Assembly (NCBI GenBank): GCA_902492825.1 | Contig: CABUMZ010000100.1 | Coordinates: 1-7,057, forward strand | DNA length: 7,057 nt | Source of the DNA: an uncultured Collinsella sp. | GTDB taxonomy: Bacteria; Actinomycetota; Coriobacteriia; Coriobacteriales; Coriobacteriaceae | Direction of reading: 5' to 3' | Shown: in pieces, positions 1 through 6,402 of the stretch | Layout of the letters: each line of letters opens with the position of its first letter | How positions within the stretch are numbered: the first letter of the stretch is position 1 | Notes under the pieces: model-generated | Told to the model about the DNA's origin: nothing | Seen by the model: the letters and a program-made list of their open reading frames with translations, nothing else | Database searches by the model: none | Made by a program: the position numbers and the translations under genes

Positions 1-1252
1 CCTGCTGATGGGTGTACAGGGCTGCCTGCTCGCGCTGACGCGGGGTGGCCGTTCCCTCAAACCAACCGCGCGCCGTCTCGTTGTCGTGGGTGCCCACATA
101 GGCGACGGTGTTGGCGATGTAGTTATGCGGCAGGTAGTACGAGTTGGTGCCCTCAAAGGCAAACTGCAGGATCTTCATGCCGGGGAAGCCCGAGTTGTCG
201 CGCATGTCGATGACGCCGGGGGTGAGGAAGCCCAGGTCCTCGGCGATGATGGGCAGCGTGCCGAGCTTTTCCTCGAGCGTCTTGAAGAACTTGAGGCCGG
301 GACCCTGCGTCCACGAACCGTAGGACGAATCGGGTGAGGAGAACGGCACCTCCCAATAGGCTTCGAAGCCGCGGAAGTGATCCAGGCGGATGACGTCGTA
401 CATGTCGAGGGCGGCGCGAATGCGGCCCTCCCACCAGGAGAAGCCGTCGGACTCCATGGCGTCCCAGTCGTAGATGGGGTTGCCCCAGTACTGGCCGGTG
501 GCCGAGAACTGGTCGGGCGGCGTGCCGGCGACGCTCACGGGATTGCCGGCGGCGTCGATCTTAAAGAGCTCAGGCGTCGCCCACATCTCGACGGAGTCAC
601 GCGAGACATAGATGGGCAGGTCGCCGATGATGAGAATGTCGCGCTCGTTGGCATAGGCCTTGAGGCGGCTCCACTGGCGATCGAAGAAGTACTGCGTCAT
701 CTGGTGGTAGAGCATGCGCTCGGGATGGGCGGCGCAGATCTTGTTGGATGCCTCGCCGCGGCGGCGGAGCTCCTCGGGCCACTCCCAAAAGGCCTTGAGC
801 CCGCACTCCTCCTTTACGGTCATAAACTCGCAGTAGGGAATGAGCCAGTCCTCGTTTGCCTGGATAAAGTCGTCGAAATCGGCTGGTTTATTCGCGGCGA
901 AGCGCTCGGCGGCGCGGTCGAGGATTTGGCGGCGGCCAGCAAAGATAGCACCGTAGTCGACATTGCTGGGATCGGAGCCCAGGTACACGCCGTCGATATC
1001 GCGCTGCTCCAGATACCCGGCTTCGATAAGCTCGGCAAAGTCAATGAAGTTAGGGTTGCCCGCGCGGGCCGAGAACGACTGGTAAGGCGAATCGCCGTAA
1101 CTAGTCGTCGTAAGGGGCAGAATCTGCCAATAATGTTGTTTGCACGAGGCGAGGAAATCGACGAAGTCGTAGGCGTTCCAGCCAAAACCGCCGATTCCGT
1201 AAGGTCCGGGCAGGGATGAGACGGGCATCAGAACACCGCTTGCACGCTCCAT
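1..1252 (-). CDS. malQ: 4-alpha-glucanotransferase (amylomaltase, GH77), 3' part cut by the window edge
   Basis: Cytoplasmic enzyme that transfers alpha-1,4-glucan segments between maltodextrins (disproportionation) and releases glucose during maltose and glycogen use. Translation of the minus strand is open for 417 codons; family members are about 500 residues, so the C-terminal sixth lies outside. The N-terminus reads SGVLMPVSSLPGPYGIGGF (residues 5-23), followed by YWQILPL and SYGDSPYQSFSA, all hallmarks of GH77. The catalytic residues are present: the nucleophile Asp291 in RLDHFRGFEAYWE, the acid/base Glu338 in IIAEDLG and the transition-state stabiliser Asp390 in VGTHDNETARGW. The ATG at 1252-1250 is chosen because GGTGA lies 8 bases upstream and the family N-terminus follows at once. 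It stands alone in this window and is transcribed away from the accessory region. Assignment by motif recognition; very sure. Confidence 0.96.
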   Translation of the reverse strand, partial: MERASGVLMPVSSLPGPYGIGGFGWNAYDFVDFLASCKQHYWQILPLTTTSYGDSPYQSFSARAGNPNFIDFAELIEAGYLEQRDIDGVYLGSDPSNVDYGAIFAGRRQILDRAAERFAANKPADFDDFIQANEDWLIPYCEFMTVKEECGLKAFWEWPEELRRRGEASNKICAAHPERMLYHQMTQYFFDRQWSRLKAYANERDILIIGDLPIYVSRDSVEMWATPELFKIDAAGNPVSVAGTPPDQFSATGQYWGNPIYDWDAMESDGFSWWEGRIRAALDMYDVIRLDHFRGFEAYWEVPFSSPDSSYGSWTQGPGLKFFKTLEEKLGTLPIIAEDLGFLTPGVIDMRDNSGFPGMKILQFAFEGTNSYYLPHNYIANTVAYVGTHDNETARGWFEGTATPRQREQAALYTHQQ

Positions 1253-1337
1253 GGATGCACTCACCGTCCTTTTGAATAAGGGGCTGCGCCGTAGATGGAT
1301 AGACGGCTCGTCCCGAGTTTCCATTTCTATTGTCCCT

Positions 1338-1367
1338 ATTGTAGAACATGTTGTTTAAACATGTATA
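1338..1367 (-). promoter_or_regulatory. Candidate malQ promoter with overlapping inverted-repeat operator
   Basis: On the minus strand a -10 box TACAAT (1343-1338) lies 18 bases from a weak -35 TATACA (1367-1362). Between and over them is a perfect inverted repeat, ACATGTT-N5-AACATGT (1346-1364), whose centre includes the 8-bp palindrome GTTTAAAC. The transcript would begin near 1331, giving a leader of about 80 bases before malQ. A repeat in the spacer of a maltodextrin-gene promoter suits a LacI- or other HTH-type repressor, but that regulator is inferred. The inverted repeat is certain as sequence; its role is not. Confidence 0.45.
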
Positions 1368-1414
1368 TAGAGAATGAAAAAGTTGCCGAATTTCGGTGAA
1401 TGGTAGTGCGCCAT

Positions 1415-1463
1415 AAAGACGATATGAGCAGAACAATGTGAGCCCCTGCTTCGTATCGTCTTT
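1415..1463. terminator. Strong hairpin, possible bidirectional terminator or structured RNA of the IS110 left flank
   Basis: AAAGACGATA (1415-1424) pairs perfectly with TATCGTCTTT (1454-1463). The stem continues inward through a T-G wobble, G-C, A-T, one bulged T and GCAG/CTGC, giving about 17 pairs around a 14-base loop. On the plus strand it ends in TTTT, which is short for a U-tract. It lies between divergent malQ and the IS110 remnant, where no plus-strand gene needs terminating. It could end minus-strand read-through towards malQ, or be part of the non-coding RNA that IS110 elements carry upstream of the transposase. The hairpin is clear; the function is uncertain. Confidence 0.45.
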
Positions 1464-1548
1464 TGATTCGTGGGCCAAGGCTGACAATGGTCGTCGTCAT
1501 TAAAATCCGGCAGCCAGCCAGGTTGCCACAATGCGAGACTGGCTCACA

Positions 1549-2270
1549 ATGCCACATGTTGCCTCTATTGGCCTTGAGGTGCACGCCCGCAGCATCAAAG
1601 GATGCGCCTTCAATCCGTTCACGGGCGAGATCGGCGGGAAGCCCCTTCTCCTACGACCCCGCCTCCGTCGCCGACTCGATCCTTTCTATCGAGTCGCCCG
1701 GGGCAGTCTACGAGTCCGGCGTCACCGGCTTTCCCTTCTGCAGGGAGCCGCGCTGCCTCGGCGTGGACTGCGTCATCGGCGCGGTCTCCAAGATGCAGAG
1801 GCCCGCGGCCGACAAGCGACGCAAGACCGACAAGCGCGACGCCGAGTTTTCGGCCAAGCAGCTCGCACTGCACGAAATCGTCGAGGTCCACGTCCCCGAC
1901 TGCGAGTGCGAGGGCGCCAGGGACCTCTCCCAGGCCCCCGCCGATGCCCGGGAGAGGTTACCGTGTTACCGTCAAGCAGCGCCTCTCCAAGTACCTGCCC
2001 AGGAATGGGCAGTGCCACCCCGGCGGAGACGACCAGAGAAGGAGGCTCGGGACGTGGACCAGGGCGCACTGGGCCTGGATCGAAGCCGCGGAGATGGCCG
2101 ACCCCACGGCCCAGCAGACCCTCGACTGCTATAAGGAGCGCGTCAAGCGGGCGGTAGACGAGAAGAAGGACCTGGAATCCAAGGTGGAGTCCCAGTCGGA
2201 ACAGCCCCGATGGAAGCCGACGATGGACGTGCTCAGCTGCATGAAGGGCATCGACGTCGTCATCTCCGCT
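1549..2270 (+). pseudogene. IS110-family transposase remnant (frameshifted, C-terminally truncated)
   Basis: Pieces of one DEDD-type IS110 transposase run through all three plus frames. Frame 1 from ATG 1549 gives VASIGLEVHARSIKGCAFNP. Frame 2 then gives SYDPASVADSILSIESPGAVYESGVTGF and VDCVIGAVSKMQRP..KTDKRDAEF (the acidic residues of the RuvC-like N-terminal domain). Frame 3 gives VKQRLSKYLPRNG, GTWTRAHWAWIE and RWKPTMDVLSCMKGIDVV. The first break is best explained by an extra C in the run at 1642-1645; the second lies near 1957-1975, at a tandem copy of GTTACCGT. The family's first catalytic Asp (GLDVHAR) is Glu here (residue 10). Homology stops after GIDVV, where a GL..G..F Tnp_20 region with the catalytic serine should follow, so the element is dead. 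A 5' element end could not be placed. Confidence 0.85.
1957..1972 (+). repeat. Tandem 8-bp duplication in the transposase remnant
   Basis: GTTACCGT occurs twice in direct succession, at the place where the transposase reading passes from frame 2 to frame 3. Removing one copy does not by itself restore the frame, so at least one other small indel has occurred nearby. Confidence 0.6.
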
Positions 2271-2320
2271 GTTAGTGTTAGTGTATTTTTCACCGTTCAG
2301 TTTAATGCTACCACTGACAG
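2269..2320. repeat. 52-bp segment bounded by 9-bp imperfect inverted repeats; possible IS end or tiny mobile-element relic
   Basis: CTGTTAGTG at 2269-2277 and CACTGACAG at 2312-2320 match as inverted repeats in 8 of 9 positions. The left arm is followed by a second, overlapping copy of GTTAGTG. The segment starts exactly where homology to the IS110 transposase is lost. This could be the end of another insertion sequence that cut into the IS110 copy, an internally deleted element, or chance. No clear target-site duplication was seen in the flanks. Confidence 0.35.
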
Positions 2321-2643
2321 TTGAAACGCCTGTGGAAGGGATAGCCTTGTTGGACGGGGACTATTCGTGATAGTATCGCGCCGCAACATCGAGGCGCGAA
2401 TCGCCCATGTGGTGGCAGTGCGAGTTTCGTGAGGTGTGGTGTGGACGGGACGCAGCGTTTTATGGGTCTGGCCGGTCCGACTGGTGTGCAGTTCTGTCGG
2501 GCCGGCCGAGATTGGTGAAGAGATCGCGTTGTTGAATGAGCGAATTTTACAAGCAGCTCTTCAAGGCGCTCTGGGCGTTGGCTAGGGCTGCGCAGTCAAT
2601 CGCATGCAGCGATAGGCGAGGTGATTGCTCGATGGATTGGCGA
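2321..2643. other. Gene-free stretch with a weak promoter-like pair and two hairpins
   Basis: No reading frame on either strand resembles a known protein or has a good ribosome binding site. On the plus strand TTGTTG (2347-2352) and TAGTAT (2371-2376) are 18 bases apart. A 7-bp stem TCGCGCC/GGCGCGA follows at 2376-2399, and a longer hairpin at 2470-2507. An open frame starting at 2536 runs over the precursor gene on the other strand and is probably spurious. The stretch could hold a small RNA or be decayed sequence left by the neighbouring insertion event. Confidence 0.4.
2470..2507. other. GC-rich 12-bp-stem hairpin of unknown role
   Basis: GGCCGGTCCGAC (2470-2481) and GTCGGGCCGGCC (2496-2507) are complementary at 11 of 12 positions, and the remaining pair is a G-T wobble in RNA. 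The loop is 14 bases. There is no T-run on either side, so it is not a standard terminator. It may be an RNA structure or a protein-binding palindrome. Confidence 0.4.
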
Positions 2644-2826
2644 CTAGTTTTGTGCCGTACTTGCCCCGGTGCCGTCGTTATCTGCCGAGTACCAGAATGC
2701 GTAGGCCGCAACGACGGCATCGTAGACGGCTGCAACTACGTTATCCACGACGGCTGCGAAGTTGACTACAACGGGAATGGGGCCGGTTTTGGAATCCATC
2801 TTCTCTACTTCTGGGGTCTCGTACAT
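2644..2826 (-). CDS. Candidate RiPP precursor peptide, 60 residues, cysteine-free
   Basis: The short frame begins MYETPEVEKMDSKTGPIP and ends DNDGTGASTAQN. Support for a real gene: AAGGAG (2840-2835) sits exactly 8 bases before the ATG, and it overlaps the stop codon of the upstream radical SAM frame, leaving only 12 bases between them, so the two look translationally coupled. The YETPEV start resembles the YxxP-type leader motifs that bind RiPP recognition domains. The middle holds three 8-residue units, AAVVDNVV, AAVYDAVV and AAYAFWYS (from residue 24), then ADNDG. There is no Cys, so thioether (ranthipeptide/sactipeptide) chemistry is excluded; aromatic crosslinks or epimerisation are possible. 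It could instead be a non-modified hydrophobic peptide. I do not recognise a named family; the precursor role comes from context. Confidence 0.65.
   Translation of the reverse strand: MYETPEVEKMDSKTGPIPVVVNFAAVVDNVVAAVYDAVVAAYAFWYSADNDGTGASTAQN
2710..2757 (-). repeat. Two tandem 24-bp units inside the precursor gene
   Basis: The units at 2710-2733 and 2734-2757 agree at 18 of 24 positions and encode AAVYDAVV and AAVVDNVV. A third, more diverged unit (AAYAFWYS) lies next to them at the C-terminal side. This indicates expansion of the presumed core by duplication in multiples of 8 codons. Confidence 0.7.
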
Positions 2827-2838
2827 GGGAACATCTCC

Positions 2839-3678
2839 TTAGAGTTGGGACAGGACGCTCAGGTCGCCTAGATCGTCATCGATTAGGTCGATATAGAGGT
2901 CGCCGTCCATATTGATGTCTGCAATCAACGATGAGATCTCTTCCATCTCGTCAATCGAGTGCATGCGATTGGCCAACGCGGTAATAACGGGTTTATCCCA
3001 AACGGTTGCCATTCCGGCATCGTAGTATTCCTGAAGACTGTGTTTGCGAACGTTTCCAATGATGAGAGGTATATAGGGGGATACGACGATATCGCCATTG
3101 GCGTGGATGGCCACTTGGTCAAATTGCATCTGCAGCTGGGGGAATCTGACCAAGTGGTCGATGGGGTCGCCCCACTCAAACATGAAGTAGCCTCGATAGC
3201 CTGGATCGTATCGAAGGTCGTTGATCGTGTTGACCAACCGACGGTATTGATTATTTGAAGGGCGAATTGTGCGGTTTTTTCGGGCTCTGCCGAGGAGCAT
3301 AAGTGGCTGACTCGAAGGTCAATTCGGTCGGTCCTGCTCGACGATTTCAGCTTGTCCCGGAGCATCGTGCAAACTGGTTTGAAATCGTCGACATTAAATG
3401 ATGTTGGACAAAAGGCAATCGAAAGGTGCAGCGAAGTTTCGTTCAGCGTGATATCGATGGCGTCTAGTACCCGGTCGTATAGCCCCGGGAACCCCCGCAT
3501 ATGTTCATGAGAATCACGTAGGCCATCGAGGCTAAACTGTATGCCGTTTAAACCGGTATGTTCGAGCTCATGCAAAGTAATTGAGCTTGCGAGCAGTCCG
3601 TTTGACACGAGGTTGCATTTGACGCCAGATGCGCTGAGCCGTCGCAAGGATTCGATGACAAGGAATGGACTGGAGTGA
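2839..3678 (-). pseudogene. Radical SAM peptide-modifying enzyme, 5'-truncated and frameshifted
   Basis: Two minus-strand frames join into one radical SAM protein. The upstream part reads SPFLVIESLRRLSASGVKCNLVSNG, then GLNGIQFSLDGLRDSHEHMRG, the usual beta-strands 3-4 of the barrel. A lost base near 3301-3304 shifts the frame between RVSHL and MLLGRARK, which together match the family's M-x-x-GRA segment. The C-terminal part has IHANGDIVVSPYIPLIIGNVRKHSLQEYY, a SPASM/twitch-like region in which the usual Cys before P is Ser and no Cys remains. The tail is acidic (DLYIDLIDDDLGDL). About 280 residues remain of an expected 350-400. The N-terminus with the CxxxCxxC cluster motif and the GGEP motif is absent; homology ends near 3676, where the plus-strand gene begins. 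The enzyme cannot bind its cluster as it stands. It presumably acted on the coupled 60-residue peptide. Confidence 0.8.
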
Positions 3679-3683
3679 TGGCG

Positions 3684-4037
3684 ATGCCGGGCGTTGTGGT
3701 TCCAATGGTGGGGTCATGCCTGCTGCTGGTGTTCGGAATAATGATATATCGAGGCAAGCTCACGGGATTGCTTGCCGGAATGTCATTGCTATCGGGAGAG
3801 CGTTTAGAGGAGGCAAAGCGGACGGCCGAGTCTCTAGGCGCAAACCGAGTGGTGGGGGCGTCTGTAGTTTTCTCCGCAATATGCCTTTTTCTCTCGTCCC
3901 TTTTTCCGGACAAAAGGGCTATTCTCGGCCTGATGGTGGCTGCCGTTATAATCGCCGCGCTTGCCTATGCAAATAGGGGGCCTATTCGTATGTATATAAA
4001 GGTGAAATGGAATCCTGGGCACCGCAGCCCGAGATAG
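3684..4037 (+). CDS. Small integral membrane protein, DUF3784-like
   Basis: A protein of 117 residues with three predicted membrane helices (about 4-22, 56-74 and 79-96) and a charged loop between helices 1 and 2 (GKLTGLLAGMSLLSGERLEEAKR). This layout and the GK-T-L-AG segment after helix 1 resemble DUF3784, a family of small membrane proteins of unknown function often near transporters and regulators in Firmicutes and Actinobacteria. The ATG at 3684 is preferred because GGAG lies 8 bases upstream; GTG 3675 and ATG 3678 are in frame, with AAGGA at 3660-3664 as an alternative signal. The start abuts the broken end of the radical SAM gene, so its native promoter may be lost. It is followed after about 100 bases by the ABC transporter and could be its partner. 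Coding is fairly sure, the family less so. Confidence 0.6.
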   Translation: MPGVVVPMVGSCLLLVFGIMIYRGKLTGLLAGMSLLSGERLEEAKRTAESLGANRVVGASVVFSAICLFLSSLFPDKRAILGLMVAAVIIAALAYANRGPIRMYIKVKWNPGHRSPR

Positions 4038-4081
4038 TGTCTTGAGCAAGGATTAACAACAAGGGATATATGGGAGCGATT

Positions 4082-4120
4082 AAGCGGCGAACATATTCAG
4101 TTTTGGATAAAAGGCCGCTT
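4082..4120 (+). repeat. 7-bp perfect inverted repeat just before the ABC transporter start
   Basis: AAGCGGC (4082-4088) and GCCGCTT (4114-4120) can pair with a 25-base loop. The right arm touches AAGG and the alternative start codons at 4119 and 4122, so pairing might limit translation start. A weak signal. Confidence 0.25.
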
Positions 4121-4133
4121 GATGGGAGCTGGC

Positions 4134-5737
4134 ATGTTTAAGAAGACGGTTCACGAGTTGTTTCGGTGTAAAGGGTCACGGCTTTTCGTGATTCTCATGC
4201 TGGTTAATTTCGCTCTCTCGTGCATCATGCCCGCCTTAAACGGTGGGTTTGTAGACTTTCTCGTGACGAATAGGGACCCATCTCGCGTCGTATGGTTTGC
4301 GGCCTTTGTTGCGGGCATAGGGATATCGGCCTCCTTCATGTCGTATGCGATGGGCGTGAACGTATCGCGCGTCATCTTGGAGATGACGACGAGACTGATG
4401 GGGACCACGTGTGAGTCGTTTGAACGGGGGCCCCTGGAAAAGGGGGAGCAGGCGGATCCATCCTATACAACGCAGAGGGTGTATGCGGATTCGAATGCGG
4501 TGTCATCGTTTGTCGTGAACAACTTCCTGACGATCGGGCTTAACGTCGTTCTGGTTGTGTTGATATGCATCATCCTGTTTTCGATCAATCCGGTGTTCCT
4601 GGTGTTAAGTGCATGTTCGCTTGTTGCGTACTTCATTTTATTCAGGGCGTTGAAAAAGCCGCTGTACAACAGCTCGCTTGCGAACAAGGAGGGGTTGAGC
4701 AAGCTTTTCGCGTCCGTGAGCGGCGAGCTGTCGCAGTTGTTTGACATTAAGTGCGATGGCGCATATGACCAGAGCGCTCGGACGCTCAAAGGGGTATTCG
4801 AGGGGTACTACCCGATTTACATGAAAGCAAGTAGGGTCTCGAATCTGGCCACCTCGAGCGACGGCCTGATCTCATCTGTGTTCCGGGGAGCGTTGCTTGT
4901 GATCTCCGGAATGGAAATATTAAGCGGAAGAATGAGCATTGGCGAGTTCACAATGGTGAACTCGTATTACTCGATGGCGTTCGGATGCTTCAAATATTAT
5001 TTGAATTATTTCAAATCGTATCAGGACGCAAGGGCCTCGTTCGACCGATTGGGGGCTCTGACGGAGGACGCCGAGGACCGCGGCACCCTCACGGTTGGGC
5101 ACGTGGAGAGCATATCGTTGTCCAACATCGCGTACCGATACGCGGGAAAGCCCTACTTGTACCGCGATCTCTCCGTGGACGTCGAGAGGGGGAAACCTAT
5201 GCCATTACCGGGCCGAACGGATGCGGCAAAAGCACGTTTCTGAAGGTGCTTCTTGGACTATATTCTGCTGGGGGACATCGGGCTTTGGGGTCGGTGCCAT
5301 ATGAAGAGCTCGATATGGAGACGATCCGACATGACCTGTTTGCGGTGTGCCCGCAAAAGCTCTTTATTCCGAATGAAACGGTGGAACACTATCTTGAGAG
5401 GGCATCGATTCGGGGAACGGGCGAGCATCTCTGCGAGCTTGTGCCGAGTTTCTGCCGAACCGTCGAATCGTTAAAAGGTAAGAATTGTAGGGACCTTTCT
5501 GGTGGAGAGTATCGGAAGCTAAGGATAATCTCAGCACTTTGCAGGCAACCGGAAGTGCTTGTGTTTGACGAGCCGACGAATGATTTAGACGAAGAAAGCC
5601 GTCGGGAGTTCACGGAGTATGTCTCTCGAAACCCCTTTAATCAGCTAATTCTTGTTGTAAGCCACGATCAGGATTTGATTTTGGCATGCGATAAGAAACT
5701 GGATTTGAATTTCGACTCGAAAGATGGGCAATGCTGA
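4134..5737 (+). pseudogene. Export-type ABC half-transporter (membrane domain + ATPase) with a one-base frameshift
   Basis: With one base restored this is a 534-residue TMD-NBD fusion of the peptide/lipid/drug exporter class. The membrane part (about residues 1-320) has hydrophobic helices such as LFVILMLVNFALSCIMPAL, VVWFAAFVAGIGISASFMSY and VVLVVLICIILF. The ATPase part holds Walker A GPNGCGKST (360-368), Q-loop Gln408, signature LSGGE (455-459), Walker B VLVFDEPTNDLD (475-486) and H-loop His511 in VVSHDQD. The frame breaks at the G-run 5188-5192: five Gs are present, six are needed for VERGETYAI. Read as given, the first frame ends at 5243 after the membrane part, without an ATPase. GGGAG lies 5 bases before ATG 4134; ATG 4122 is an alternative. 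The break may be a real mutation, a phase-variable tract or a sequencing error. Neighbouring precursor and maturase suggest peptide export or immunity, as an inference. Confidence 0.85.
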
Positions 5738-5857
5738 TGAGAAACGCTTGGAGTTCGGGATTGCGCGGCGTGAAGCGACCCTCTTCTTATCGAGTTCGTT
5801 ACAATGTAGGAAAAACAGTAAGTAAGAAGACCTCTGATTGCTTTAGGAGGAGCTGTG

Positions 5858-6394
5858 GTGAATAGCGCCCAGAAGATCGATAAGTCCATCCAGAAGATGA
5901 TGACTCTCGGAAGAAGGCTTGGGATTCTGTTTACGGCGCTGTTTATAGCGGTGTGTTGCTGTTCGGTGGTGGTGGTTATTTCCATTGGGCTTATGGCTGC
6001 TCAAGGAAACCTATATGATCCATCAAAGACGGTTTCCGTAGTGGTTCCTTTGATGTATCTTCTGATTTCCGGAGGGGCCACATGGACCCTGCGGGGAATC
6101 AGCATGGACATGGCTCATGGCGAATCGACCTTTACCCTTTCGCATGCTCGAAGAATCTCGATTATCGGGTGGCTGTTTGTTGCAGCAGCAATAGGTGACC
6201 TCTTGTTTTCTCCGGGGTTTCTTTCGATAGTGATTGGCCCCTTCGACTTGCTGGGGAACGCCTATTCGATGTTTGAAAACCTGGCCCTGCCCATAGATAT
6301 TGGTGCTGTGCTGGGGGCCGTTTGCTGCTTCTCGATTTCTGCGATATGGCGCTACGGAGCTCTGCTTCAAGACCAGACCGAGGATTTGGTGTGA
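5858..6394 (+). CDS. DUF2975 family membrane protein
   Basis: A 178-residue protein with four predicted membrane helices (about 21-46, 59-78, 100-120 and 145-164). Between helices 2 and 3 it has GESTFTLSHARRISIIGW, matching the DUF2975 pattern of a Phe after a short Gly-containing turn, an Arg pair and a Gly-Trp entry to the next helix. It ends in WRYGALLQDQTEDLV, the typical C-terminus of the family. AGGAGG at 5845-5850 is 7 bases before GTG 5858; the GTG at 5855 would leave only 4, so the second is chosen. The HTH gene starts 8 bases after its stop, so the two form an operon. DUF2975 proteins are regularly paired with YozG-like regulators. The function is unknown; membrane sensing or stress response has been supposed for the pair. 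Confidence 0.85.
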   Translation: MNSAQKIDKSIQKMMTLGRRLGILFTALFIAVCCCSVVVVISIGLMAAQGNLYDPSKTVSVVVPLMYLLISGGATWTLRGISMDMAHGESTFTLSHARRISIIGWLFVAAAIGDLLFSPGFLSIVIGPFDLLGNAYSMFENLALPIDIGAVLGAVCCFSISAIWRYGALLQDQTEDLV

Positions 6395-6402
6395 GGGGCG
6401 GC

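Noticed and set aside
8..1219. Long plus-strand open frames (8-337 and 377-1219)
   Set aside because: They lie antisense to malQ, whose minus-strand translation matches GH77 throughout. They are by-products of its GC-rich codons.
1101..1584. Minus-strand frames running across the malQ start and its upstream region
   Set aside because: The first is in a different frame from malQ; neither has a ribosome binding site or family resemblance.
2457..2584. Frame containing EIGEEIALLNERILQ before a stop near 2584
   Set aside because: It looks mildly protein-like, but has no start signal, no recognised family and a short length.
2536..2871. A 111-codon plus-strand frame starting MSEFYKQLF
   Set aside because: No ribosome binding site. 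It overlaps the whole precursor gene on the other strand, which has a strong one, and its second half is the antisense of the repeats.
3602..3630. TTGACA at 3602-3607 as a promoter for the plus-strand membrane protein
   Set aside because: The hexamer 17 bases downstream is CCAGAT, a poor -10 box, and it lies inside the radical SAM remnant.
3548..3913. Minus-strand frame across the 3684-4037 gene that might be the missing radical SAM N-terminus
   Set aside because: It is in a different frame from the radical SAM part and has no CxxxCxxC or GGEP motif.
5800..5805. TACAAT as the promoter of the DUF2975 operon
   Set aside because: A good -10 match, but no acceptable -35 box 16-18 bases upstream; kept only as a possibility.
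5389..5985. Minus-strand frames antisense to the ABC ATPase and the DUF2975 gene
   Set aside because: Shadows of clearly recognised plus-strand genes.
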